Shown one piece after another: positions 9,850-18,437 of a stretch of DNA of 64,000 nucleotides; within the stretch, counting starts at the first letter, position 1; each line of letters begins with the position of its first letter. A program made the position numbers and the translations under genes. Source of the stretch: Bacillus sp. ISL-18. GTDB lineage: Bacteria; Bacillota; Bacilli; Bacillales; Cytobacillaceae. The stretch covers positions 87,268 to 151,267 of the forward strand of contig NZ_JAGGQG010000005.1 in the NCBI RefSeq assembly GCF_018613415.1, given 5' to 3'. The notes beneath the pieces were generated by a model, which saw only the letters and a program-made list of their open reading frames with translations, did not search any database and was not told the DNA's origin.

Positions 9850-10270
9850 TACGTATCCTTTTTTCTTATAATTTTTGAATGGGAACGAGTCTAGAATCAT
9901 GTTAAAAAAATGCATCCATCTTAATTAAGCGACAAAAAGGATCGCCACAGCAATCCCGTGTACAAATTAGTTGCATATGTAACTAATACTTTTTGCTTAA
10001 TAAGTTGCAAGTCAGGGACGGTTGTTTGGAAGATGGGAGTAGCTCCTAGCAGCCTTAAAAATAGACCTTAAAGACTAAAAGAAGAGCAAACTGTTATATC
10101 TTTTTCCCTTACGTTGAGATTGCTTTGTATTTTACAGATTTTATCCCTGTTAGGCTATAATCCTATTACTTTATTAAAACAATAGCCAACTTAAGACAAA
10201 CTAAAACGAAATAATTAAAGTACAATCACCCTTTTCTTTTACAAGCTGTTTAAAAGACACAAAACAAAAA

Positions 10271-10286
10271 CCATCCCATGGGATGG
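10271..10286. repeat. Perfect 16-base palindrome
   Basis: CCATCCCATGGGATGG is self-complementary, flanked by AAAA and TGTTT runs. It is just downstream of the mini-gene at 10328-10501 (minus strand) and may serve as its terminator. Confidence 0.4.
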
Positions 10287-10327
10287 CCTGTTTGTTAACA
10301 GAGATGATGTTTTTTTATGTTTTAATT

Positions 10328-10501
10328 TTAAGCTGTTTTACTTTCTTCTAAGGCATGTTGCCAACTTGGGTAGTAATACAAAGCACTCCGCATTAAATCA
10401 GGATAGAGTTGTTTTACCTCTTTTTTCTTTAGAGATTGCCCTTCGCTCTGTAACTTCTGGATGTGAGTAATGACTTCCTTTGATGTTAATGGAACATTCA
10501 T
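10328..10501 (-). CDS. Small helix-rich protein (57 aa)
   Basis: Starts MNVPLTSKEV, preceded by GGAGG about 11 bases before ATG 10501. An overlapping out-of-frame ATG five bases earlier gives only a short peptide. The pattern LYPDLMRSALYYYPSWQHALEE resembles the small helical repeat found next to homing endonuclease domains (hydrophobic positions, a Y and a W before AL). That family link is from memory and uncertain. It is the last of three small minus-strand genes here. Confidence 0.5.
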   Translation of the reverse strand: MNVPLTSKEVITHIQKLQSEGQSLKKKEVKQLYPDLMRSALYYYPSWQHALEESKTA

Positions 10502-10956
10502 TTTTCATTCCTCCTTTTCCAAGTTCTCATGATTATCTTCCCCATTGGCTAACAACTGTAAACATATTAAAGACATATTCGTCGCCCTTATGTTTTAGCA
10601 AAGCTTAATTATCCGGCTATGCCGGATCATCCAAGAATGGGAGTAAAGATATCTTAGCACCAAGTAATGAACAAAGTATGAATGAATTGTTAAGGTAGTG
10701 TTTAACTTGAATTTAACATATTTCTAACAAATAAGAGAGTGTTGATAAACCATTTGCCTGCCTGATATTTAGTACAGGTTTGTAGGGGCAAATGACATAG
10801 ACATGTTAAGACCTTGGGCTCCTCGCCCAAACCCAGCCAACGGAAGCCCGTTGGATCGCATTATACGCTCGGACCCTAGTCATCTCCTTCTTTGTTCTCT
10901 TTATTGTAATCGTTTGCTCATAAGGGCAGTCAAGGGTGCTACGCTAGCGCTTCGCA

Positions 10957-11005
10957 AACTTTGTGAACTTTTTTAAGAAGAGCGCTTAAAAAACTTCACA
11001 AACTT
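10957..11005. repeat. Long imperfect hairpin upstream of 11071 gene
   Basis: A 21-base arm at 10957-10977 pairs with 10985-11005 with two mismatches across a 7-base loop. It lies in GC-richer leader DNA (10740-11060) that also holds AAGGGC/GCCCTT pairing. No coding sequence was seen there. Confidence 0.45.
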
Positions 11006-11070
11006 CAAGCCCGTTGACAGCCCTTTTCGCAAAGATTCGGAGAGGTCAAACAAAAAAGGAGTGATAGAGG

Positions 11071-11259
11071 ATGGAAACAGGTTTTCATGGGTTGAAGATA
11101 GCAAAATTAAACACAGGATATTATGTAGGTAGATATTTTCAGGAAGACGAAGTTAGTGTACAGTTTGTACGACTAACCGATGATTTCAGGAACAAACAAG
11201 AAGCCATCGAGTGGATCGAAGCCATGATGGAAGAGGTGGCTGAGAGGAAAGAGGGGTAA
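11071..11259 (+). CDS. Small hypothetical protein (62 aa)
   Basis: Starts METGFHGLKI with AAAGGAG nine bases upstream. It reads like a single small alpha/beta domain: a beta-rich first half (YYVGRYF, VSVQFVRL), then an acidic helix with EAIEWIEAMMEE. No family recognised. A clear terminator overlaps its end. The long hairpin at 10957-11005 lies between the upstream divergent genes and this one, so it is probably transcribed alone. Confidence 0.6.
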   Translation: METGFHGLKIAKLNTGYYVGRYFQEDEVSVQFVRLTDDFRNKQEAIEWIEAMMEEVAERKEG

Positions 11260-11277
11260 GTCCCCTCTTTTGTTTTT
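11248..11277 (+). terminator. Terminator of the 62-aa gene
   Basis: AAAGAGGGG pairs with CCCCTCTTT across a 5-base loop and is followed by TGTTTTT. It overlaps the last codons of the gene. Confidence 0.8.
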
Positions 11278-11279
11278 CT

Positions 11280-11960
11280 TATCTTCTACAGTGTATTGAA
11301 GAGCATGGAAAATTCCCGGCTATCGCCAGGAATCATGTCGCTTGCTTCGCTTTGCTCCCACTGATTGAAAGCGAGTAGCCGGGTTTTTAGGGGCATCGAA
11401 CCCCTAAAAACCCGACTGCCACCATGCTAACGCAAGGAGACAGTACGCTCTTTTTATTCTCAGTCTTTCTAGCGAAATCCTTTTGAATAAAAATCGCTTT
11501 TTTCCTTATTGAAAAGCTCGGTATCGAGCCTCGCTTTTCAACCGAGGCTGCTACCTTTCGGCAGCTATTCGCCTCGGGACGCTCAGGCCATGTTTTTTAA
11601 TGGCAAACGGGCTTCGAGCCCTTTACCATTAGGCGTCTTATACCTGCGGTATGTTCGACTGCCACGCTCGGACGGTAGTGAGTCTTCTTTGTTCTCTCAA
11701 TTATAATGAATGGGCTTATGACCGCGTGAAGGGCGGGCGCCAGGCAAACAAAATCAGCAAAGCCAAGTAGGCTAAGGGGCAGTAAGGAAGCAAAAAACGC
11801 TCCCCAACTGCCCCTAAGTCATTGGGCTTCACTCGTTTTTGAACGACAACGGGCAAAAGCAGGCCCGTTGCCTATGCCTGACTGGCAAGTTCGCTTCTTC
11901 GTAAGCGAACCCTTCACCCGGTTTGCGCCCATCATTGCTTCCTCCTCAAACAAAGAAAGG
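11280..11960. promoter_or_regulatory. Hairpin-rich leader upstream of radC
   Basis: About 680 bases without a credible gene, filled with consecutive inverted repeats. Examples: CCCGGCTA/TAGCCGGG, TTTTTAGGGG/CCCCTAAAAA, GGCTGC/GCAGC, CGGGCTTCGAGCCC with a tetraloop, CAACGGGC/GCCCGTTG and GTTCGCTT/AAGCGAAC. A 65-codon open frame at 11509 runs through these stems and is not believed. Similar leader DNA precedes ardC (20440-21010). Conjugative leading regions use folded single-stranded DNA as promoters for antirestriction genes (Frpo type); that role here is an inference. Confidence 0.4.
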
Positions 11961-11971
11961 AAGTGTTACAT

Positions 11972-12415
11972 ATGGAAAAGGTTTACGAAATTCAACGCAT
12001 TAAACAAGTGATTCAGGAGGTAGAAGGAGGAGAACAGTACATCGTACGTTCCCCGGAAGATGGCGCGCGGATTGCTGCTCAGTTTATTGGAGATGACGAT
12101 CGTGAAGTATTCTTTGTGATGTGCCTGAATACGAAAAATCGTGTAGTTGCGGTCCATCGTTGTCATGTCGGAAGTTTAAATGCAAGTATCGTTTCGCCAA
12201 GAGAGGTGTTTAAGTCCGCCATCCTGAATAACTGCGCATCGATCATTGTCAGCCACCAGCATCCATCCCAGAATGTTCAACCATCTAATGAAGATATTGA
12301 AGTCACGAGAAGGTTGGTGGAAGCAGGTAGGATACTAGGAATCGAGGTTCTTGATCACCTAATCGTGAATGCCGATGCCGAATACTACAGCCTGAAAGAA
12401 AAAGGTAGAATGTAA
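11972..12415 (+). CDS. radC: RadC-like JAB-domain protein
   Basis: A 147-aa protein matching the JAB/MPN domain of RadC without the N-terminal HhH part, as in mobile-element versions. Seen: the metal-site HQHPS near residue 95 followed by PSNEDIEVTRRL, and the C-terminal DHLIVNADAEYYSLKEKG typical of the family. Start ATG 11972 has AAAGGAAG eight bases upstream, better than GTG 11963. Despite the name, a repair role is doubtful; plasmid copies often sit near antirestriction genes, as here with ardC. The gene is complete, but its terminator has been split by the transposon at 12437. Confidence 0.85.
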   Translation: MEKVYEIQRIKQVIQEVEGGEQYIVRSPEDGARIAAQFIGDDDREVFFVMCLNTKNRVVAVHRCHVGSLNASIVSPREVFKSAILNNCASIIVSHQHPSQNVQPSNEDIEVTRRLVEAGRILGIEVLDHLIVNADAEYYSLKEKGRM

Positions 12416-12419
12416 GATT

Positions 12420-12436
12420 CAAAGGAGAGGGTTCGC
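12420..12436 (+). terminator. Left half of the radC terminator, split by a transposon
   Basis: GAGAGGGTTCGC here and GCGAACCCTCT at 16487-16497, followed by TCTTTGTTTTTT, are reverse complements. Joined with a TTAA-like loop they form a classical terminator for radC. The Tn554-like element lies exactly between the two arms. Confidence 0.7.
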
Positions 12437-12455
12437 TTAACCGTACTATAATTTT

Positions 12456-12499
12456 AAGAGGATACTATGTCCAATATGAGGGCATGGGTCCTCTTTTTT
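12456..12499 (+). terminator. Left-end hairpin of Tn554-like copy 1
   Basis: AAGAGGA pairs with TCCTCTT, followed by T. The same block is at 21694-21739 in copy 2. It may shield the transposon genes from outside transcription. Confidence 0.6.
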
Positions 12500-12564
12500 C
12501 TTTCATTGTATACTACATAACTAGAGGTTAAAAAATTAGTCTATTAAGTATATTACGTTAAGGG

Positions 12565-12658
12565 AACATACTTTTGCTTAAAAGGGTTGGGGACGTAGCC
12601 CACAGCGGGAGGCGTAGTCAGGTCAATAGACCGAGCCTGAAAAGGTTCTAGGGGAGAT
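12565..12658 (+). ncRNA. Conserved leader before tnpA, copy 1
   Basis: GGACGTAGCCCACAGCGGGA, GGCGTAGT and the hairpin AGGTC-aata-GACC occur here and at 21805-21898 before the second tnpA, with a changed loop (gtaa) but intact stem. The region has no open frame. Possible attenuator, regulatory RNA or recombinase site; function unknown. Confidence 0.45.
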
Positions 12659-12663
12659 GAATT

Positions 12664-13791
12664 ATGCGTGTACAAGAAGTGATACTGGAAAGTGGCAAGA
12701 GGTATATGTTAGTGAATGAAGATGGCACTCCAGTTATTCCAGTAATGAAATACCTAAAGTATCTAGATGTTACAGGTAAAAGCAGCAACACACAGAAGAC
12801 GTACTGTTATGCATTAAAACAGTATTTCCTGTACTTGCAGGAGACAGGGAAGGATTACAAAGAGATACGATTAGAGGACTTGGTGGAGTTTGTAGGCTGG
12901 CTTCGTAGTCCATATGAAAGCACGAAAGTAACATCCCTAATCCCTGTAAAAGCAATGAAAACAGAGAAGACAGTGAACCTGACGGTCACCGTCGTAACGA
13001 ACTTCTATGACTGTCTGTACCGTAACGAAGAGCTACCACAAGACATGGGTGAGAAAATGTTGCGACAGGTTTTCATAGGTGGACGAACACATTATAAGAG
13101 CTTTCTTCACCATGTCAACAAAGATAAGCCATCCATACGGAATATGTTGAAAGTGAAAGAACCTCGCAAGAGGATACAAACGCTCACGAAAGAGCAAGTG
13201 CAGCAAGTATTAGGGGCTACGACAAATATTCGAGATAACTTCTTGATTCGTCTCCTGTTTGAGACGGGGGGGCGGATTGGAGAAGCTCTTTCCCTTTTCT
13301 TAGAGGATTTCAAATTTGACCACGGAAAAGGACATCGGATTCGTTTGACGGATCGGGGCGAATTGGAGAATGGTGCAAAATTGAAAACAGGTGAACGGGA
13401 GATTTTTGTGTCGCAATCTCTCATGGATTTGTATGACGATTATCTGTATGAAGTCATTGACGAGTTGGATGTGGACACAAACTTTGCCTTTGTGAAACTA
13501 CGTGGCGAGAAGGTAGGCAAACCGATGACGTACAGCGATGTGGAAGCCTTATTCAAGCGGTTACGGCAGAAAACAGGCATTGATATACACCCGCATCTAT
13601 TCCGACACACACATGCGACAATGTATTACCAGCAAACAAAGGATATTAAACAGGTACAAGAACGTCTGGGACATTCGCAGATTCAAACAACCATGAACCT
13701 ATACCTTCATCCTTCAGACGAAGACATCCGTAACGATTGGGAAAAAGTTCAGAGTGTGTTTCAAATACAACAGAACGGGGTTAGGGAATGA
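12664..13791 (+). CDS. tnpA: Tn554-family tyrosine recombinase TnpA (copy 1)
   Basis: A 375-aa tyrosine recombinase that, with TnpB and TnpC, cuts and joins transposon ends in Tn554-type elements. The N-terminal SAM-like core-binding region covers about 25-130. Catalytic residues are visible: Arg in GGRIGEAL (about 204), HLFRHTHA (about 310-317), LGHSQ (about 337) and the nucleophile Tyr in MNLYLH (about 346). The stop overlaps the tnpB start (ATGA). It is highly similar to the copy at 21901. All catalytic positions are intact, so it could be active. Confidence 0.9.
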   Translation: MRVQEVILESGKRYMLVNEDGTPVIPVMKYLKYLDVTGKSSNTQKTYCYALKQYFLYLQETGKDYKEIRLEDLVEFVGWLRSPYESTKVTSLIPVKAMKTEKTVNLTVTVVTNFYDCLYRNEELPQDMGEKMLRQVFIGGRTHYKSFLHHVNKDKPSIRNMLKVKEPRKRIQTLTKEQVQQVLGATTNIRDNFLIRLLFETGGRIGEALSLFLEDFKFDHGKGHRIRLTDRGELENGAKLKTGEREIFVSQSLMDLYDDYLYEVIDELDVDTNFAFVKLRGEKVGKPMTYSDVEALFKRLRQKTGIDIHPHLFRHTHATMYYQQTKDIKQVQERLGHSQIQTTMNLYLHPSDEDIRNDWEKVQSVFQIQQNGVRE

Positions 13792-15902
13792 GACAAATAC
13801 AACAAGTTAATTCAGAGCAAATTACATTTCATGAACGATTACAGCATGAATTATCAAGCTATCCTGTAAAGACGGTACAAGCTGATGGTTCGGTGATTGT
13901 TCAACACGTACAGAATTCCTACTTCCTAATAAGTGACAGTTGGGGTATCAACTTTTTAAAAGACATTCCGCAGTTTCAGGAAATGGTAGAGAACTATACA
14001 GGTACAAATCGCAATGTACATTTTCAAATCAATAGTCCTTCGGTGAGTCTTGAAGTGAAATATGTGTGGCATCAAAAACTGTTCCGTGAGGAATGGGCGT
14101 TGGGCAGTATTTTCAACGGATACTCACCACATTTGAAAAGGTTGGCGGAATTTCTAAACCAAAAATATCCCGCCCTCCCCTCTCTGCTTGATTTAGATAT
14201 AGATAGGGCAAAACGAGAATGGTGGTATTGGCTAGAACGACAAGGGGTATCAACTCAAAGAACAACTCAAAATATGACATATGGTGAATACACAATTAAT
14301 AGTCACAGTGCAAACTTCCTTCAGAATATCCATTCTAATCTCTTTGAATTAACAGATACCCGTGAGGAATGGGAAAAAGACCGATGGGATGTACGAGTAT
14401 TGCAAGATACATATGGAATTGCTTATGTAAAAAGCATGACTAATTATTATGTAGACTTCACCAAAATTGGACAACTGAATATGCGTTGGCAAGTAAAAAA
14501 ATACATCAAGCAACGCCTCCTTAGCAAAAACAATTTTTCTTGGGGTACAGCACAGGAATACTTAAAGTTTTTTCCACAATTTTTTTCTTTTATATTCTCA
14601 TTAGAACCTACATGGAACGATTTAATACAACTCAAACGGTCTCATTTGGAGAAATACATTGAATGGCTACACTCGTATGCAAATAGCAATGTAAAACGGA
14701 AGGACGCGAATCCAGCGAGATATATATCAGAAAGACTACACGCTGTAGGGAAGTTTTTAGAAGACATTCAACGATATGAATACGATATAGCTCCTGAAAC
14801 GCACGTGCGATTATTACTCTTTCCAGAAGACAAGCCGAAACGTAGGAAAAAGTCTATTGACCAAATTGATTACATTCCTGACTTTGTATTAGAGCAACTC
14901 TTCACTAATATCAATGATTTGCATGAGGATGTCATTCCAGTGATAAGGGTGGCTTTTAAGACGGGTCTGAGGATTTCAGACGTATTAGGATTAACCTCTG
15001 ATTGCTTGGAACGTCTCAATGGTAAATACTCTATTGTGACAGATATTGAGAAAACTTATGTTCTAGGACATCGAATTCCAATTGACGATGAACTGGCAAA
15101 CATTCTCGCAGTTCTCATTCAGCGGTCCAAGGAAAATAGCAACCAAGACAATAATCCCGAAGGGTTTATTTTTGTACGTTATCGTGGTTCTCGAAAAGGA
15201 AAACCATATTCTCAAAAATGGATTCAAGAACAACTGAACATCTTGGCAAAAAAGAAAAATATTGTAGATGAGAACGGCAACCTCTTTCATTTTAAGACTC
15301 ACCAGTTTCGTCACACTTATGCGGTAAAAATGTTGAATGGTGGAGCAGACATATTGACGGTAAAAGAATTATTGGCACACGCTTCTCCAGAGATGACCTT
15401 ACGGTATGCCATATTGTTAGATGATACAAAACGAAAGGCTTTTGAATCAGTCATAAACCAAGGTGTGTTCAGCTTTGATTTGAACGGTGAGGTACAAAAA
15501 ATAAAAGAAGGTGAAGACATTCCTCAGGACATTCTACAAGCTCTCTGGCAGGATCATAAGCTGAATGCAATGGACAACCCTTATGGGACGTGTCACGCAA
15601 GATTAAAAGGAGATTGCCCACATATGGAAGCCCCACCTTGCCTAACATGCAACGGCGGCAGTCCATGTAAAGACCTGGCGATCGGCTTTTCAGAATTGGA
15701 CGTAGAGAAATACGAAATGCATGTAAAAACAACGTCCAGATCCGCAGAAGTCGCAAAACAGCATGGTCGTGATGATATGGCAGAGAAGCATGAAAGAAAT
15801 TTGCAACGTTATAAAGATATTTTAAGTAAAATTCAAGAAGGTAACATTATCTTTGGCAGACAAAATCGGGTAAAGAGAAAGCCAGGTGTAACGAATGTCT
15901 GA
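13788..15902 (+). CDS. tnpB: Tn554-family recombinase TnpB (copy 1)
   Basis: A second, larger tyrosine recombinase (704 aa). Catalytic Arg in TGLRISD (about 393), HQFRHTYA (about 505), LLAHASPEM and the Tyr in MTLRYA (about 542). The C-terminal third carries a cysteine/histidine cluster, YGTCHARLKGDCPHMEAPP followed by CLTCNGGSPC, probably a zinc-binding module, then a charged helix. It starts by overlapping tnpA and ends overlapping tnpC by 8 bases, so the three are translated as a unit. Same length as copy 2 (704 aa). Confidence 0.9.
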   Translation: MRQIQQVNSEQITFHERLQHELSSYPVKTVQADGSVIVQHVQNSYFLISDSWGINFLKDIPQFQEMVENYTGTNRNVHFQINSPSVSLEVKYVWHQKLFREEWALGSIFNGYSPHLKRLAEFLNQKYPALPSLLDLDIDRAKREWWYWLERQGVSTQRTTQNMTYGEYTINSHSANFLQNIHSNLFELTDTREEWEKDRWDVRVLQDTYGIAYVKSMTNYYVDFTKIGQLNMRWQVKKYIKQRLLSKNNFSWGTAQEYLKFFPQFFSFIFSLEPTWNDLIQLKRSHLEKYIEWLHSYANSNVKRKDANPARYISERLHAVGKFLEDIQRYEYDIAPETHVRLLLFPEDKPKRRKKSIDQIDYIPDFVLEQLFTNINDLHEDVIPVIRVAFKTGLRISDVLGLTSDCLERLNGKYSIVTDIEKTYVLGHRIPIDDELANILAVLIQRSKENSNQDNNPEGFIFVRYRGSRKGKPYSQKWIQEQLNILAKKKNIVDENGNLFHFKTHQFRHTYAVKMLNGGADILTVKELLAHASPEMTLRYAILLDDTKRKAFESVINQGVFSFDLNGEVQKIKEGEDIPQDILQALWQDHKLNAMDNPYGTCHARLKGDCPHMEAPPCLTCNGGSPCKDLAIGFSELDVEKYEMHVKTTSRSAEVAKQHGRDDMAEKHERNLQRYKDILSKIQEGNIIFGRQNRVKRKPGVTNV

Positions 15903-16275
15903 ATATGACCGCTCAGCTCACTTAAAAACTATCCATGTCCAACGGAAAGCAAACACCTATCAGAAAGTAGATCAGGCCATTAAAAGGCTCATACGAGCCA
16001 ATGAAAAAATTAATTTTAACAGCGTATCAAATGAATCAAGTGTGACGAAAGCAACGCTGTATAATAATGTGAATATTCGTGAAAGAATCGAAACATTAAG
16101 ACATGAACAATCACAAGTACCTACACATAAACAAGTTAAGCGAGAAATGAATGAGAGCAACAAGGATGCCCTTATTGAATCACTGAAACGGAAGATTAAG
16201 AGATTAGAAGATGATAAAAAGCAACTTAGGGGCCAATTGAAAGTAGCTTACGCAGAGGTATATAAAAAGTATTAG
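15895..16275 (+). CDS. tnpC: Tn554-family accessory protein TnpC (copy 1)
   Basis: A 126-aa DNA-binding accessory protein. The N-terminal half reads as a helix-turn-helix (FNSVSNESSVTKATLYNN). The C-terminal half is a lysine/glutamate-rich coiled coil ending GQLKVAYAEVYKKY. In Tn554, TnpC affects the frequency and orientation of insertion. It overlaps tnpB by 8 bases and is the last gene of the operon. The equivalent copy is 25140-25520. Confidence 0.88.
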   Translation: MSEYDRSAHLKTIHVQRKANTYQKVDQAIKRLIRANEKINFNSVSNESSVTKATLYNNVNIRERIETLRHEQSQVPTHKQVKREMNESNKDALIESLKRKIKRLEDDKKQLRGQLKVAYAEVYKKY

Positions 16276-16409
16276 TATTAATTGGAGAAAGGTGCTCTTC
16301 CTTTCAAATACTTCGTCAACACTATACATTGTCATAATATCGACCACCTTTTAAAACAACATATGTTTTATTAACTTCATTATAAAATAATTGTTGTTTT
16401 AAATAAAAA

Positions 16410-16447
16410 GGAGAAAACATATTAGACATGTTTAATATGTTTTCTCC
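16410..16447 (+). terminator. Right-end inverted repeat of Tn554-like copy 1
   Basis: GGAGAAAACATATTA pairs perfectly with TAATATGTTTTCTCC, then a T-rich tract. It ends transcription of tnpABC and marks the right end, 40 bases before the junction. The equivalent in copy 2 is at 32877-32921. Confidence 0.75.
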
Positions 16448-16486
16448 TATATTTTTTATGGCTTTTTATAATTTAGGTCTTGATAA

Positions 16487-16511
16487 GCGAACCCTCTTCT
16501 TTGTTTTTTAC
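16487..16511 (+). terminator. Right half of the split radC terminator
   Basis: GCGAACCCTCT followed by TCTTTGTTTTTT. It is the complement of the arm at 12425-12436, now 4 kb away across the transposon. Hairpins GGGGC/GCCCC (with ACAAGAC arms) and GCTGCATCC/GGATGCAGC follow to 16590. Confidence 0.7.
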
Positions 16512-16615
16512 ATTATTTTGTGTTTTCGTCTTGTATGGGGCATCGAGCCCCAACAAGACGGCTGCATCCATGCTACGCAAGGATGCAGCAAAAAGAAATG
16601 ATAAAATAGGTCTCG

Positions 16616-16665
16616 TTGTTGACTTAGTCAACGTTTTGTATTATTGTTAAGTTGACTTAGTCAAC
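16616..16665 (+). promoter_or_regulatory. Promoter with two identical palindromic operators
   Basis: GTTGACTTAGTCAAC occurs twice, at 16618-16632 and 16651-16665, 33 bases apart (about three helical turns). A promoter reads TTGTTG (16616), 17 bases, TATTAT (16639-16644). The first palindrome overlaps the -35 and spacer; the second lies after the -10, before the ribosome binding site. This is a classical repressor layout. MarR-type regulators use similar TTGACT/AGTCAA boxes; the actual regulator is unknown. Confidence 0.7.
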
Positions 16666-16679
16666 AGGAGGGAAATTAA

Positions 16680-17183
16680 ATGAAACGCTCCACAAAACGG
16701 ATCATTGAAAAGTTTCCGAATTTTAAAGCTAAATTAAAGGCTTATGAGAACATTTTATCAGTGGAAGAAGCCATGCAAGGATTAACAGAAGTTGAAGCTG
16801 TATTCTTAAGACTAACTTGGTTTTTTGAGGCTCCTGAACAGGAAAGTTTTAATATCGGGTTATTTTATCACCATTTAGATAATGAATGGCTTGAATTTGC
16901 GTTAGAATTAATGATTCAGTTCTTCAGAGAGGATACGTATTTAATTCAACAACCTACCTTTTCCATTCTTCGAGAAACGCCAGATCATTATTTTAATCAA
17001 AAGCAGTTTGCTGATTTCTTATCGGAAAATGGCTTGAATTATGATAAACGAAAATTAAATGTGTATTACAGTCGAGGTAAATTGCCGAAAGCAGATGTTG
17101 AATTTGCTGGTACCCCCTATTGGAGCAAATCTACAGTCGAAATGTTTTGCGAACAGGAGAAGGAACGATTGAAAAAGGAATAA
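16680..17183 (+). CDS. Hypothetical protein with C-terminal HTH-like part
   Basis: 167 aa, not recognised. Residues 1-110 are helical with a conserved-looking core (VEAVFLRLTWFFEAPEQ). Residues 115-165 (FNQKQFADFLSENGL ... YYSRGKLPKAD ... GTPYWSKSTVEMF) have the look of a MerR/excisionase-type winged helix reading a DNA site. Start ATG 16680 has GGAGG eight bases upstream. Its promoter carries the double palindrome, so it may be autoregulated or under a partner repressor. Before the transposon came in, this gene lay directly after radC. Confidence 0.7.
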   Translation: MKRSTKRIIEKFPNFKAKLKAYENILSVEEAMQGLTEVEAVFLRLTWFFEAPEQESFNIGLFYHHLDNEWLEFALELMIQFFREDTYLIQQPTFSILRETPDHYFNQKQFADFLSENGLNYDKRKLNVYYSRGKLPKADVEFAGTPYWSKSTVEMFCEQEKERLKKE

Positions 17184-17214
17184 GGTAAGAGTTACAACCC
17201 AGACTAGGTTAACC

Positions 17215-17385
17215 AGTACTTGGTTAACCTTAAAATCAATGAATGTTATGCACATTGTGAAAGGTAGCGTCAAAGCGTCCACCTGATTCAACTAGCCTTG
17301 AACAAGAAAAGCGATCCTTCTTTATTGAAGAATCGCTACCCTTTAGTGTAAGTACAACCCTTCACAAACTTTGTTTTTTGAGCAA
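17215..17385 (-). repeat. Cassette-type intergenic repeat after the nuclease gene
   Basis: Read on the minus strand: TTTGTGAAGGGTTGTACTT, then CACTAAAGGGTAGCGATTC, a variable hairpin (AGCGATTC/GGATCGCT), CTTGTTCAAGGCTAGTTGAA. It is the downstream neighbour of the gene at 17430-18437 and matches the repeats of the 25.7-32.9 kb array. Confidence 0.7.
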
Positions 17386-17429
17386 AAAAAAGCTGCCAAT
17401 GCAACCAATTCTTAAGCTTTTCCACCCAT

Positions 17430-18437
17430 TTATTCACCTACTAAGCCATCACCATCTCGATCATCCATATATTTATAGAGCCATGAATCACGCGTAATTG
17501 GCATTTTAAAGCCAGCAGCTTTGGCTTCAGCGATCGTAACACTTCCATTATGATTGGTATCTACCTTACTAACATCTTCATTACTACTTACCGGTTCGTT
17601 TGCTTGTACATTGTCTGTTTTCGGTGGCGTACTGTTTGTGCCTGTCGTTTCACCTAAATTTTTGTTCACTTCATCTGGGTTTACATTGTCAAATTCATCT
17701 GTAATGCTTCTGCCCTGAATTTTGTATGTGAATTTATAATGATTAGGAATTTGTGTCTGAGTATTTGGATATTGAATCACTGCTACGAAATCTGTACAAC
17801 CTCCTGCATCTCGAATCACCTTTTCCATATAAGCTTGATCGCCGTGCCTATTGAGAGTGCTGTCCTGAGGTGTAATGTTATATGCGTTTGATACTCCCCC
17901 AAGTGAGTCAGCAATCACATGCCCTTTATCCAAGGTTGGACTCTCTGTACCAGGAACATTTGCTTCATCAGAGTAATATCTACCTGATGACAAAACATGA
18001 TCAGTATTCGGATTTTGGAGTGTTATATTTTTTGCCTCAACACGAATTAGCTGTCCGTATTCATTTGTAAAAGCCCAATATTCCCTGTCGCCAAACCCGA
18101 TATCAACTCTTACATTAGGCTTTCTATATCCTGACATATCTCCGCCATCTATTGCAATTAGTGTATATTTACTGTAGTCAAAGTCACCATTAACACTTGT
18201 TATCGTTGGTGTACTAGTGGCAGGAACGCTTGGACTAACTGCGCTTTCACTAGTCGTTTTTTTGACTTCATCGTTAGGTGTATTTTTTTTGCTTTCAACA
18301 GTGGCCTCTTTCTTTTTGCTTACTTCTTGAGTTTTATTTATTTTGATTTTTTCCTCTTTGCTAGTTGTTTCATTTGATGAACAAGCTGCAAGGAAAACTA
18401 ATAAAAACGCCATAAATAAGTAGGTTAATTTCTTCAT
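17430..18437 (-). CDS. Secreted lipoprotein nuclease (DNA/RNA non-specific endonuclease fold)
   Basis: 335 aa. Start at 18437 (AAGGGGA upstream) gives a lipoprotein signal peptide MKKLTYLFMAFLLVFLAAC with Cys19 as lipidation site. A low-complexity Lys/Glu/Ser/Thr linker follows to about residue 85. The catalytic region has DKGHVIADSLGG (the D(R/K)GH motif of the beta-beta-alpha-metal fold) and a following conserved Asn region (NAYNITPQDSTLN). The C-terminus has two calcium-loop-like motifs, DTNHNGSVTIAEA and DRDGDGLVGE. It likely acts outside the membrane on environmental or phage DNA. The terminal calcium loops suggest Ca2+ dependence. Confidence 0.8.
   Translation of the reverse strand: MKKLTYLFMAFLLVFLAACSSNETTSKEEKIKINKTQEVSKKKEATVESKKNTPNDEVKKTTSESAVSPSVPATSTPTITSVNGDFDYSKYTLIAIDGGDMSGYRKPNVRVDIGFGDREYWAFTNEYGQLIRVEAKNITLQNPNTDHVLSSGRYYSDEANVPGTESPTLDKGHVIADSLGGVSNAYNITPQDSTLNRHGDQAYMEKVIRDAGGCTDFVAVIQYPNTQTQIPNHYKFTYKIQGRSITDEFDNVNPDEVNKNLGETTGTNSTPPKTDNVQANEPVSSNEDVSKVDTNHNGSVTIAEAKAAGFKMPITRDSWLYKYMDDRDGDGLVGE

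Larger units (their letters stand above)
12437..16486 (+). mobile_element. Tn554-like transposon, copy 1 (no cargo)
   Basis: About 4.05 kb with the three-gene tnpA-tnpB-tnpC set of the Tn554 family. Ends are inferred by comparison with the second copy: both begin near TTAA(A/C)C, then ACTATA and an AAGAGGATACTATGTCCAAT hairpin block. Both finish with a strong inverted repeat, a T-rich run and TTAGGTCTTGATAA. No terminal inverted repeats or target duplication, as expected for the family. It carries only the transposition genes. It has inserted in the loop of the radC terminator. Confidence 0.85.

Noticed and set aside
11509..11706. 65-codon open frame in the radC leader
   Set aside because: It runs through a series of perfect hairpins, lacks a plausible ribosome binding site, and its composition follows the stems.
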